Shown: positions 35,232 to 43,137 of the stretch, piece by piece | How positions within the stretch are numbered: the stretch's first letter is position 1 | How the letters are laid out: every line of letters begins with the position of its first letter | Source: Bradyrhizobium diazoefficiens | GTDB lineage: Bacteria > Pseudomonadota > Alphaproteobacteria > Rhizobiales > Xanthobacteraceae | Assembly: GCF_018131015.1 (NCBI RefSeq) | Contig: NZ_JAFCJJ010000007.1 | Location: 1-64,000, forward strand | Length of the DNA stretch: 64,000 nucleotides | Direction of reading: 5' to 3' | Notes under the pieces: generated by a model | Seen by the model: only the letters and a program-made list of their open reading frames with translations | The model's database searches: none | What the model was told of the DNA's origin: nothing | Made by a program: the position numbers and the translations under genes

Positions 35232-35272
35232 GGCACGTAGTCGCCTCCACCGCTCGTCACCGCACAGTCGGT

Positions 35273-35393
35273 GTCATTGCCCGCCTTGTGCGCAATTGCG
35301 CACTGGAGCGGGCAATCCAGTATTCCACCAGCGCCGGTGATTGAACCGATGAGCCGCGGCGTACTGGATGCCCCGCCTGCGCGGGGCATGACA
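35273..35393. repeat. Dispersed intergenic repeat, family B, copy 2
   Basis: Same core GCCGCGGCGTACTGGAT and terminal CCCCGCCTGCGCGGGG as 3540-3643, plus an extra stem GTGCGCAATTGCGCAC in its left part. The stretch 35232-35570 holds nothing else recognisable besides the malonyl-CoA decarboxylase promoter. Confidence 0.85.
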
Positions 35394-35570
35394 GCGCGCT
35401 TGTGGGCGAATACGCCTGCCACAACAGCGCCCACACTAAGCATGCCAGCATTTTCCAAAATGCATGCCCCCACTAAAGTTGCCGAAGTCCTCTGCTTGAT
35501 TGTGATCGGCTTCCGCCTAAATCCCGTGTAAGCTTCCCGCACCGCACAAACCGGATTCGAAAAAGCCCAG

Positions 35571-36920
35571 ATGGCCAATGCCTTCTTCTCCGACCTGCTC
35601 GCCACAATCTCCGAGCGCGGCCGCACCCTGCTGCGGCGCAGTGACGGCGCCGATACCAGGCAGGACGCCGACGGACTGATTGCGCTCTGTCACGCGCTGC
35701 TGTCCGGCCGGGGCGAAGCGTCCGCTACCGCCATGGCGCGTGAGGTGCTCGATCGCTACCAGGAGCTGGATGCGGCCGCACGCCGCGCCTTCTTCGAGGC
35801 GCTGGTGCGCGACTTCGGCCCGGACCGCGAGAGGCTGTCCGAGGCCATCGAGAAATGGCGCGCCGACCCCAGCGACGAGGATGCAAGCGCGCTGCATTTC
35901 GCCTCCGAGCCGCGGCGGCAGGAATTGATCCGCCGCCTCAACCGCGCGCCCGGCGGCACCGGCGAGCTCGTCCAGATGCGCGCCGATTTGCTCGGCATGA
36001 TGAACGGGCATACCGATCTCGCTGCGCTCGACCGCGATGCCAGCCATCTTCTCTCTTCATGGTTCAACAGGGGGTTCCTCGTGCTGCGCCGGATTGACTG
36101 GTCGACGCCGGCCAACATCCTCGAAAAGATCATCCGCTACGAGGCCGTGCACGAGATCAGCGACTGGGACGATCTGCGCCGCCGCATCGATCCGGTGGAC
36201 CGCCGCTGCTACGCCTTCTTCCATCCGGCGATGGTGGACGAGCCGCTGATCTTCGTCGAGGTGGCGCTGACCGAGGCCATCCCGGCTGCGATCGCTCCGC
36301 TGCTCGCGGTGGACCGCCAGCATCTGCCGATCGAGCGCGCGCGCACCGCCGTATTCTACTCGATCTCCAACACCCAGCGCGGCCTGGGCGGCATCTCCTT
36401 CGGCAGCTTCCTCATCAAGCAGGTGGCCGAGGAGCTGCGCCGCGAGCTGCCGAAGCTGGAGAATTTCGTGACGCTGTCGCCGGTGCCCGGCTTCATGCAA
36501 TGGGTGAAGCAGGACAACGACTTGCCGCTGTCGGACGAGGACCGCGAGACGCTGAAGCTGATCGACGAGCCGGGCTGGTTCGAGGATGCGATTGCGACCG
36601 CAAAACTTCGCGCCGTCATCGAGCCGCTCGCCGCCCATTATTTCCTGAAGGCGCGCACGCCGAAGGGACGCATGATCGATTCCGTCGCCCGCTTCCATCT
36701 CGGCAACGGCGCCCGGCTCGAGCGCATCAACTGGCTCGGCGATCTCTCGCCCAAGGGCGTGCGCGAGTCGGCCGGCATCATGGTCAACTACCTCTATCGC
36801 CTCGACGACATCGAGAAGAACCACGAGGCCTATGCCAATGACGGCGAAGTCGTGGCCTCGAGCGCGGTCAAGCGGCTGCTCAAGGGCGAGCGGCGGCTGC
36901 TGGACATGCGCTTGTCGTAG
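35571..36920 (+). CDS. matA: Malonyl-CoA decarboxylase
   Basis: 449 aa, cytoplasmic; converts malonyl-CoA to acetyl-CoA and CO2. The helical N-terminal domain (to about 150) is followed by a GNAT-like catalytic domain. Catalytic Ser is in FYSISNTQRGLGGISFG and catalytic His in LAAHYFLKAR, matching the Ser-His pair of the human enzyme; VTLSPVPGFMQW is also conserved. The symbol matA is used for rhizobial homologues, but matB/matC genes are not adjacent. The last seven codons lie inside a 179-bp tandem duplication, so a copy of the gene's tail is repeated downstream. Confidence 0.92.
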   Translation: MANAFFSDLLATISERGRTLLRRSDGADTRQDADGLIALCHALLSGRGEASATAMAREVLDRYQELDAAARRAFFEALVRDFGPDRERLSEAIEKWRADPSDEDASALHFASEPRRQELIRRLNRAPGGTGELVQMRADLLGMMNGHTDLAALDRDASHLLSSWFNRGFLVLRRIDWSTPANILEKIIRYEAVHEISDWDDLRRRIDPVDRRCYAFFHPAMVDEPLIFVEVALTEAIPAAIAPLLAVDRQHLPIERARTAVFYSISNTQRGLGGISFGSFLIKQVAEELRRELPKLENFVTLSPVPGFMQWVKQDNDLPLSDEDRETLKLIDEPGWFEDAIATAKLRAVIEPLAAHYFLKARTPKGRMIDSVARFHLGNGARLERINWLGDLSPKGVRESAGIMVNYLYRLDDIEKNHEAYANDGEVVASSAVKRLLKGERRLLDMRLS

Positions 36921-37256
36921 CTCCGATGTCGTCCTGGCGAAAGCCAGGACCCAGTACCCCGGTCAGCGCTTGTAGTCCGCACCGGCAACTTCGAGTCTTC
37001 GCAAAACCACTCCTGGTGGTAATGGATCCTGGATCAGCGCTTCGCTTGTCCAGGATGACGAGGAGGAGAGCTCGGCGGCTGGACATGCGGTTGTCGTAGC
37101 TCCGATGTCGTCCTGGCGAAAGCCAGGACCCATTACCCCGGTCAGCGTTTGCAGTCCGCACTGGCAACTCCGGGTCTTCGCAAAACCACTCCCTGTGGTA
37201 ATGGATCCTGGATCAGCGCTTCGCTTGTCCAGGATGACGAGGAGGAGAGCTCGGCG
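36900..37256. repeat. 179-bp tandem direct duplication
   Basis: Copy 1 is 36900-37078, copy 2 is 37079-37256, with a handful of substitutions. Each begins CTGGACATGCG, the end of the malonyl-CoA decarboxylase gene including its stop, and ends GAGGAGAGCTCGGCG. Each copy contains the hairpin GTCCTGGCGAAAGCCAGGAC and a second inverted part (GGATCCTGGATC..). It fills the whole space to the next gene. Confidence 0.92.
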
Positions 37257-37268
37257 CCAGGGGACATC

Positions 37269-38714
37269 ATGAACCGACGCGACTTCCTCGGCCTGGCCGC
37301 ATCGGCAGCAACCAGCCTCTCGCTTTCACCCGCACACGGCGCACGGGTCGTCAGCACCGGGCCGGAGATGACGGCGCTTTGCGACTACATGGGCGCTGCG
37401 AAAACCCGCGCGCTGCCGCCCGACATCGTCGAACAGGCCAAACACCACATCCTCGATACGCTGGCCTCGATGATCTCGGGATCGGAGCTGCCGCCCGGCC
37501 AGGCCGCGCAGCGCTTTATCCGCGCCAATGCCGCGCAGGGACCGTCGACCGTCGCCGGCACGGCGCTGACGGCATCGCCGATCGAGGCCGCGCTCGCCAA
37601 TGGCGTCATGGCGCACGCCGACGAGACCGACGATTCGCACAGCGCGTCGCGCTCGCACCCCGGCTGCTCGGTCGTTCCCGCAGCGCTCGCTCTCGGCGAA
37701 ACCATCGGAATCGACGGCGCGCACTTCCTGCGCGCCGTGACGCTCGGCTACGACGTCGGCACGCGCGTGGTGATGGCCATGGGCGGCGCCGATTTCAGCT
37801 ATGGGAGCACGCTGAGCACGCACAGCATCGCCGGCACGTTCTGCGCGTCCGCAGCCGCTGCCTGCGTGGCCGGCTTCGAGGCGCGCCGGATGCGCTGGGT
37901 GCTCGATTACGCCGCGCAGCAGGCCTCCGGCTTCATCGTGTGGCGGCGCGACGTCGACCATATCGAGAAGGGTTTTGTGTTCGCCGGCATGCCGGCCCGC
38001 AACGGCGTGACGGCGGCGCTGCTGGTGCGCTCGGACTGGACCGGCGTCGACGACGTGTTCTCCGGCCCGGACAACTACTTCCTGGCCTACGCGCCCAAGG
38101 CGGACACGGCAAAACTGGTGGAACAGCTCGGCGAGCGCTACGAGATCGCGGCGACCGACATCAAGAAATGGACGGTCGGCTCACCGATCCAGGGACCGCT
38201 CGATGCGGTCCATGCGATCCGCAGCAAGCGTCCGTTCGAGGCCGACGAGGTCAAGCGCGTGACGGTGCGCCTCGCCCCCTCGGTCGCCGCGGTCGTGGAC
38301 AACCGCGACATTCCCGACATCTGCCTCCAGCACATGGTCGCCGTGATGCTGCTCGACAAGACGGCCTCCTTTCACGCCGCGCACGACACGCCGCGGATGC
38401 AGGACGCGGCAGTCCTGAAGGAACGCGCCAAGATCGAGCTGGTGCGCGACGAGGACCTCGCAAAACTCCTGCCGGTGCGCGTCGCCATCGTCGAGATCGA
38501 GTTCGCCGACGGAAGCCGCCTGTCCGAGTGCGTCACCGCCGTGCGCGGCACGCCCCGCAACCCGATGACGCGCGAGGAGGTCATCGACAAGGCCCGCGAC
38601 CTGATCGCGCCGGTGGTCGGGCGGGACAAGGCGGAGCAGCTGGTGAAATCGGTCTATGAGATCGAGGCCGTCAACGACATCCGCACGCTGGGGCCGCTCA
38701 TGCAACGCGCCTGA
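37269..38714 (+). CDS. MmgE/PrpD-family protein with Tat signal
   Basis: 481 aa. The N-terminus MNRRDFLGLAASAATSLSLSPAHG has the twin-arginine pattern RRxFL, so export is predicted, which is unusual for a family of cytosolic 2-methylcitrate or cis-aconitate-type dehydratases/decarboxylases. MmgE/PrpD features: HHILDTLASMISG, ALANGVMAHADETDDSHSASRSHPGCSVVPAALALGE (family signature), and GYDVGTRV. Substrate unknown; it lies next to D-tartrate dehydratase but convergent. Start ATG 37269 follows AGGGGACATC; an upstream extension would be translated from duplicated noncoding repeat. Confidence 0.87.
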   Translation: MNRRDFLGLAASAATSLSLSPAHGARVVSTGPEMTALCDYMGAAKTRALPPDIVEQAKHHILDTLASMISGSELPPGQAAQRFIRANAAQGPSTVAGTALTASPIEAALANGVMAHADETDDSHSASRSHPGCSVVPAALALGETIGIDGAHFLRAVTLGYDVGTRVVMAMGGADFSYGSTLSTHSIAGTFCASAAAACVAGFEARRMRWVLDYAAQQASGFIVWRRDVDHIEKGFVFAGMPARNGVTAALLVRSDWTGVDDVFSGPDNYFLAYAPKADTAKLVEQLGERYEIAATDIKKWTVGSPIQGPLDAVHAIRSKRPFEADEVKRVTVRLAPSVAAVVDNRDIPDICLQHMVAVMLLDKTASFHAAHDTPRMQDAAVLKERAKIELVRDEDLAKLLPVRVAIVEIEFADGSRLSECVTAVRGTPRNPMTREEVIDKARDLIAPVVGRDKAEQLVKSVYEIEAVNDIRTLGPLMQRA

Positions 38715-38741
38715 GTCACGGCCTAAACTCCACACTCCAAT

Positions 38742-38767
38742 GTCGTCCCGGCGAAGGCCGGGACGAC
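38742..38767. terminator. Hairpin between convergent genes
   Basis: GTCGTCCCGGC / GCCGGGACGAC, perfect 11-bp stem with a GAAG loop, 27 bp after the PrpD-like stop and 32 bp before the end of tarD. May be a REP remnant acting as a terminator for either gene. Confidence 0.6.
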
Positions 38768-38799
38768 CCGGAGTAAATGGCACGGCCGTCGCGTCCCAC

Positions 38800-39969
38800 C
38801 TACTCCGCCAGCGCCTTCATCTCCTTGTAGAGATCCGACTTGCCTTCAAAACCGATGCCCGGAAGATCGGGCATGGTGATGTGGCCGTTCTCGACCCTGA
38901 TTCCGTCGGGGAAGCCGCCATAGGGCTGGAACAGGTCGGGGTAGCTCTCATTGCCGCCGAGGCCGAGGCCTGCGGCGATGTTGAGCGACATCTGATGGCC
39001 GCCATGCGGGATGCAGCGGCTCGGCGACCAGCCGCAGGTCTTCAGCACCTCCAGCGTGCGCTGGTATTCGCACAGGCCATAGGACAGCGCGCAGTCGAAT
39101 TGCAGCCAGTCGCGATCGGGGCGCATGCCGCCATAGCGCAGCAGGTTGCGGGCGTCCTGGTGGCTGAACAGGTTTTCGCCGGTCGCCATCGGGCCCGGAT
39201 AGAATTCGGCGAGCGCGGCCTGCAGCGCATAGTCGAGGGGATCGCCGACCTCCTCGTACCAGAACAGCGGATAGTCCCGCAGCATCTTGGCGTAGGCGAT
39301 GCCGGTCTCCAGATTGAAGCGGCCGTTGGCGTCGACGGCGAGCTGCGCGTCCTTGCCGATCTCCTTCAGCACCGCCTCGATGCGGGTGCGGTCCTCCTCG
39401 ATATCAGCGCCGCCGATCTTCATCTTGACGACGTTGTAGCCGCGGTCGAGATAGCCGCGCATCTCAGCCCGCAGCATCGAGAGATCCTTGCCGGGATAAT
39501 AATAGCCGCCGGCGGCGTAGACGAACACGCGCGGATTGGCGGTCACGCCGTGGCGCTCGGCGAGCAGGCGAAACAGCGGCTTGCGCGCGATCTTCGCCAC
39601 CGCATCCCACACCGCCATGTCGATGGTGCCGACCGCGACCGAGCGCTCGCCATGGCCGCCCGGCTTCTCGTTGGTCATCATCGCGGCCCAGACCTTGTCG
39701 GGGTCGAGATTGTCGCCGGAAACGTTGAGCAGCGATTTCGGGTCGGCTTCGAGGATGCGCGAGGCAAAGCGCTCGCGGATCAGGCCGCCCTGCCCGTAGC
39801 GGCCGTTGGAGTTGAAGCCGTAGCCGATGACGGGCTTGCCGTCGCGGATGACATCGGTGACGACGGCGACCAGGCTCGTCGTCATCTTGGTGAAGTCGAT
39901 ATAGGCGTTGCGGATCGGCGATGAGATCGGTTTCGTGATCTCGCGGACGTCGACGATGCGGACGGACAT
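38800..39969 (-). CDS. tarD: D(-)-tartrate dehydratase
   Basis: Enolase-superfamily enzyme that dehydrates D-tartrate to oxaloacetate. 389 aa, the length of the structurally characterised Bradyrhizobium japonicum enzyme, and the catalytic residues fall on the same numbers: Lys184 in VVKMKIGG and His322 in CIPHGGHQ; metal ligands Asp213 (VDANG), Glu239 (WYEEVGDP) and Glu265 (ATGEN). Asn/Gly-rich N-terminal cap GYGFNSNGRYGQGGLIRERF is also typical. Start ATG 39969 (MSVRIVDV) is preferred over one five codons upstream. Cytoplasmic; monocistronic. Confidence 0.95.
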   Translation of the reverse strand: MSVRIVDVREITKPISSPIRNAYIDFTKMTTSLVAVVTDVIRDGKPVIGYGFNSNGRYGQGGLIRERFASRILEADPKSLLNVSGDNLDPDKVWAAMMTNEKPGGHGERSVAVGTIDMAVWDAVAKIARKPLFRLLAERHGVTANPRVFVYAAGGYYYPGKDLSMLRAEMRGYLDRGYNVVKMKIGGADIEEDRTRIEAVLKEIGKDAQLAVDANGRFNLETGIAYAKMLRDYPLFWYEEVGDPLDYALQAALAEFYPGPMATGENLFSHQDARNLLRYGGMRPDRDWLQFDCALSYGLCEYQRTLEVLKTCGWSPSRCIPHGGHQMSLNIAAGLGLGGNESYPDLFQPYGGFPDGIRVENGHITMPDLPGIGFEGKSDLYKEMKALAE

Positions 39970-40018
39970 GGGGGTGGCTTTCAATTGTTAGGAGGGCGTT
40001 CGTCAGACTGTCTCCCCG

Positions 40019-40143
40019 TCATCCTGAGGTGCTCTCCATGGGCGCATCGCGTCCCATGGAGGGCCTCGAAGGATGAACGGCCGAGGTGCAGCCGGGCCGT
40101 CGCCCTTCGAGGCTCGCCGAAGAGGCGAGCACCTCAGGGTGAC
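40019..40143. repeat. Palindromic intergenic repeat, family E
   Basis: Ends GTCATCCTGAGGTGCTC and GAGCACCTCAGGGTGAC pair as an inverted repeat about 125 bp long, with CCATGGG..CCCATGG nested near the left end. The surrounding 40144-40201 shows nothing else. Confidence 0.85.
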
Positions 40144-40201
40144 GGTGACGCGTTTGGGCACGTGGCGCCTCCAAATCGCCATTGCGGCGACGGCTTCGCC
40201 G

Positions 40202-40459
40202 TCACTTCTTATCCCTGAAATACGGCTCGACCGGACCGTGCACCTTGATGGTCAGCGGATTGCCGTAGCGGTCCTTGGCGTTGCCGGCGGTGACGCGGAC
40301 CCAGCCTTCGCTGATGCAGTACTCCTCGACATTGGTCTTCTCGATGCCCTTGAAGCGGATGCCGACGTCGCGCGCCAAAATGTCCGCGTTGTAATAGGGG
40401 CTGTTGGGGTCGACCGACAGACGGTCGGGAAATTCGTCGCTCATGATGGTCTCGCTCAT
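40202..40459 (-). CDS. DUF3297 family protein
   Basis: 85 aa, cytoplasmic. Contains DEFPDRLSVDPNSPYYNADILARDVGIRFKG and GWVRVTAGNAKDRYGNPLTIK, typical of DUF3297; function unknown. Its ATG overlaps the TGA of the glutathione peroxidase frame upstream (ATGA), implying translational coupling in an amidase-peroxidase-DUF3297 operon. MSDEF five codons later is an alternative start. Confidence 0.88.
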   Translation of the reverse strand: MSETIMSDEFPDRLSVDPNSPYYNADILARDVGIRFKGIEKTNVEEYCISEGWVRVTAGNAKDRYGNPLTIKVHGPVEPYFRDKK

Positions 40460-40933
40460 AACAGAGTTTCGATTCTGGTCCGCAGTCCTTCGGGCCTCGC
40501 CGTCGGTGCATAGCGCGCGATCACCTTGCCGGCACGGTCCACCAGGAATTTGGTGAAATTCCACTTGATGGAGGCGCCCAGCAGCCCGGATTGCTGACGC
40601 TTCAGGTACTCATACAAAGGATGGGCGTGGGCGCCGTTGACGTCGATCTTCTCGAACAGCGGAAAGGTCACGTCGTAGTTGGTTGCGCAGAACGCCTGGA
40701 TGTCGTCCGCCTGCCCTGGCTCCTGCGCGCCGAACTGGTTGCAGGGAAAGCCGAGCACCGAGAAGCCGCGCGGCGAGAGATCGCGATGCAAATCCTCCAG
40801 CCCTCGATATTGCGGCGTAAAACCGCATTTGCTCGCGGTATTGACGATCAGCAGGCACCTGTCCTTCGAAGCGGCGCATCTGCACCTCCTCGCCGGCGAG
40901 CGAGTTGGCCTTGAAGTCGTAGATCCCGGACAT
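40456..40933 (-). pseudogene. Glutathione peroxidase, frameshifted
   Basis: The two halves together give a full-length (about 158-aa) glutathione peroxidase, but one extra base at 40854/40855 (GG on the plus strand, CC in the gene) breaks the frame after GEEVQMRRFEGQV. Removing it gives QVLLIVNTASKCGFTPQYRGL, with catalytic Cys36; downstream FPCNQFG (Gln) and KWNFTKFLVD (Trp) are intact. Start ATG 40933 lies 2 bp past the amidase stop. No other damage is seen, so the change is either recent or a sequencing error. If real, the product stops being a peroxidase before its active site. Confidence 0.85.
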
Positions 40934-40935
40934 CG

Positions 40936-42336
40936 CTAGCCCACGGGGTCGATCGGCGACGGCGGCACGCCGCCCGCCTCGATCGCCTCGCCCGCGAGCA
41001 GGCAAAGGTCCTCGCGATAACGGCCGGACACGATGTGTACGCCGACCGGGGTCTTGCCGACGAGGCCGGTCGAGACCACAAGGCCCGGCAGGCCCATGAA
41101 GGGAATGCCGATCTGCGGCAGTTGCGCCTCCCAGACCCGCTTGAAGGAGGCCTCATCCTTGCGGTCGAGCTGATCCGGGAACGGCAGCTCGCCGGAAACC
41201 GGCGTCAGCACCACGGCATATTTCTCGAAGAACAGCATCCATTCGCGGGTCAGCGTGGCGCGGCGGGTCAGCGCCCTGGCGTAGTTCGCCTGGTCCATCG
41301 GCGTCACCCTGGCGCGGTTGCCGCGCAGGCAGGCCAGCGCGCCGGGATCGCCCTCGCGCTCGGCCATCTCGAGCTGCGCCTCGTAGCCGTCGCCGAGCCA
41401 GAGCTTGATCTGCCACTCGACCGCCTCGCGCATCGGCGGGGTGTTCTCGATCACGTCAACGGTCCAGCCTGCGCGCTCCAGCCGCTTGCCGGCATCGCTC
41501 ACCGCGGCCTTCACCTCCGGCGCGGTGGCAAGGCCGTCCGGATTGAGGCAGAGCGCGGCGCGCTTTTCCCGCGCCTCGCCTTCCAGCGGCACCGGCACGA
41601 ACCAGGGATCGCGGATGTCGCGGGCCGACATGGCCGCGAGCGAAATCCGCAAGTCATTGACGGTGCGCGCCAGCGGGCCCGACACCGCCATGATCTGCGG
41701 GCCGATCGGGCGCTCCGGCAGCGCCGGGTTGAAGGCGGGAATGCGGCCCAGCGTCGGGCGCAGGCCGTGCACGCCGCAGGCATAGGCGGGATAGCGGATC
41801 GAGCCGGCGATGTCGGTGCCGTGGGCGATGTGGCCGATGCCGGCCGCGACCGCCGACCCCGCGCCGCCGGACGAGCCGCCCGGCGTCAGCGTGGCGTCGC
41901 GGGGATTTTTGGTGTCGCCGTGAACGAGGTTGGTGGTGAACCAGCGATAGGAGAAGGCCGGGCAATTGGTGCGGCCGAGCAGGATGGCGCCGGCTTTGCG
42001 GAAATTGGCGACCACCGGATTGTCCTCGCGCGCGATCAAATCGCGCTGGAGTTTCAGGCCGTTGGTGGTGGCAAAGCCCTCCTGGTCGACATTGGCCTTG
42101 ATGGTGACGGGCACGCCGGCCAGCACGCCGGGGTCCTCTCCCCCAGCAATGGCGGCATCGACGGCGTCGGCCTGCCTGAGCACGTCCTCCGGCCGGTGGT
42201 CGATCACCGCATTGAGCCTGGGATTGACTGCATCGAGCCGGGCAAGGCCGGCTTTTGCCGCCTCCCGGGCCGACACCTTCCTGGCTTTGACGAGGGCAGC
42301 GAGGTCGGCGGCCGACAGGCGCCAGAGATCTTGCAT
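40936..42336 (-). CDS. Amidase (amidase-signature family)
   Basis: 466 aa, Ser-cisSer-Lys hydrolase. Lys80 in PVTIKANVD, Ser155/156 in TPGGSSGGAGSAVAAG (glycine/serine-rich signature) and nucleophile Ser179 in GTDIAGSIRYPA. Hydrolyses an amide to acid and ammonia; substrate unknown. First gene of a reverse-strand operon with a glutathione peroxidase (2-bp gap) and DUF3297. Start ATG 42336 (MQDLWRLSAADLAALV) is typical. Confidence 0.93.
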   Translation of the reverse strand: MQDLWRLSAADLAALVKARKVSAREAAKAGLARLDAVNPRLNAVIDHRPEDVLRQADAVDAAIAGGEDPGVLAGVPVTIKANVDQEGFATTNGLKLQRDLIAREDNPVVANFRKAGAILLGRTNCPAFSYRWFTTNLVHGDTKNPRDATLTPGGSSGGAGSAVAAGIGHIAHGTDIAGSIRYPAYACGVHGLRPTLGRIPAFNPALPERPIGPQIMAVSGPLARTVNDLRISLAAMSARDIRDPWFVPVPLEGEAREKRAALCLNPDGLATAPEVKAAVSDAGKRLERAGWTVDVIENTPPMREAVEWQIKLWLGDGYEAQLEMAEREGDPGALACLRGNRARVTPMDQANYARALTRRATLTREWMLFFEKYAVVLTPVSGELPFPDQLDRKDEASFKRVWEAQLPQIGIPFMGLPGLVVSTGLVGKTPVGVHIVSGRYREDLCLLAGEAIEAGGVPPSPIDPVG

Positions 42337-42417
42337 GACGTGCTCCGTATGACCGGCGTGTTTTAGCGCCGGGAATGCGGCAAAGCCATGCGGATTTCGC
42401 AGGGGCGAAGGCCGGAG

Positions 42418-42675
42418 TTAATGCCTCGTCGCAGACCGGTCCGGCTGGTCCAGCAGCGCTTCGCTGAAGGGGAATTCCAGCACGATCTCACCCTCGACGT
42501 CGGTCACCTCGATCACGGCTTCCAGCAGGGCCGGCTGGGCGCCCTCGGACTTCACCACTTCCAGGATCATCTGGCGGGCGATTTCCCAGGCGTGATCAGG
42601 GTTGCGCAGATCCTCGCCGTCGGGATCCACAATCAGTTCGTCGCCGATACGGGTGTTGAAGAAATATCTTGGCAT
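42418..42675 (-). CDS. Small DUF6894-like protein
   Basis: 85 aa, cytoplasmic. Starts MPRYFFNTRIGDELIVDPDGEDL, the pattern of the DUF6894 family widespread in rhizobia, followed by a helix (AWEIARQMILEVV) and beta-rich tail (AVIEVTDVEGEIVLEF). Function unknown. The start is chosen at the conserved MPRYFF; a 17-codon extension is not typical. Divergent from pqqA. Confidence 0.8.
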   Translation of the reverse strand: MPRYFFNTRIGDELIVDPDGEDLRNPDHAWEIARQMILEVVKSEGAQPALLEAVIEVTDVEGEIVLEFPFSEALLDQPDRSATRH

Positions 42676-42925
42676 TGCCGAATTCCAGTTGGGGCGCCTG
42701 TACCGGATTGAAAAGCTGCACTGCACTCACAACTGCTTTATCAGGACAGGGTTCGCGACCGAATGCGCTACGCGCAGGGCATTTGTCGCCGTAATCAATG
42801 TTCCATCATGGCTTTTCGCGACGCAACATGACGTTATCGGGAAAATTTCACTGGCGAACTTTTCCGCTCCCAGTAATTTAACGGGCGGGCGGACACGTCC
42901 GGTTTCGCGAATATGGAGCGCCAAA

Positions 42926-43006
42926 ATGGCCTGGAAAACCCCGAAGATCGTCGAAGTGCCGTGTGGCATGGAAATCAACATGTATGTGAGCGCCACCCGC
43001 AAGTAA
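42926..43006 (+). CDS. pqqA: PQQ precursor peptide PqqA
   Basis: 26-residue ribosomally made peptide, MAWKTPKIVEVPCGMEINMY followed by VSATRK. The Glu and Tyr in the conserved E-I-N-M-Y motif (Glu16, Tyr20) are cross-linked by PqqE and become pyrroloquinoline quinone. Start ATG 42926 follows GGAGCG. It is the first gene of the pqq operon; a stem-loop lies between it and pqqB. Confidence 0.97.
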   Translation: MAWKTPKIVEVPCGMEINMYVSATRK

Positions 43007-43030
43007 GCGTGGCGTATTTGCGTTCTGCGC

Positions 43031-43110
43031 AGGTGGTTCTTTCGGCCGAGTTTCATGCGGTCACGACGCGTGCCCGGAACACGGGACGAGTCTCGGCCTG
43101 AGATCCACCT
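43031..43110 (+). promoter_or_regulatory. Nested stem-loop between pqqA and pqqB
   Basis: Outer stem AGGTGG (43031-43036) / CCACCT (43105-43110) encloses GGCCGAG (43044-43050) / CTCGGCC (43092-43098), separated by 7- and 6-nt internal loops. No T-run follows. It could partly terminate transcription or protect the pqqA mRNA end, giving more PqqA peptide than enzymes. Confidence 0.5.
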
Positions 43111-43137
43111 CGCGACGTTGCCTCCAGGAGACGAATT

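Noticed and set aside
36900..37256. CRISPR-like repeat
   Set aside because: Only two 179-bp copies, adjacent without spacers; it is a tandem duplication.
38800..39969. Generic mandelate racemase call for this gene
   Set aside because: Length, Lys184 and His322 and the whole active-site pattern match D-tartrate dehydratase specifically.
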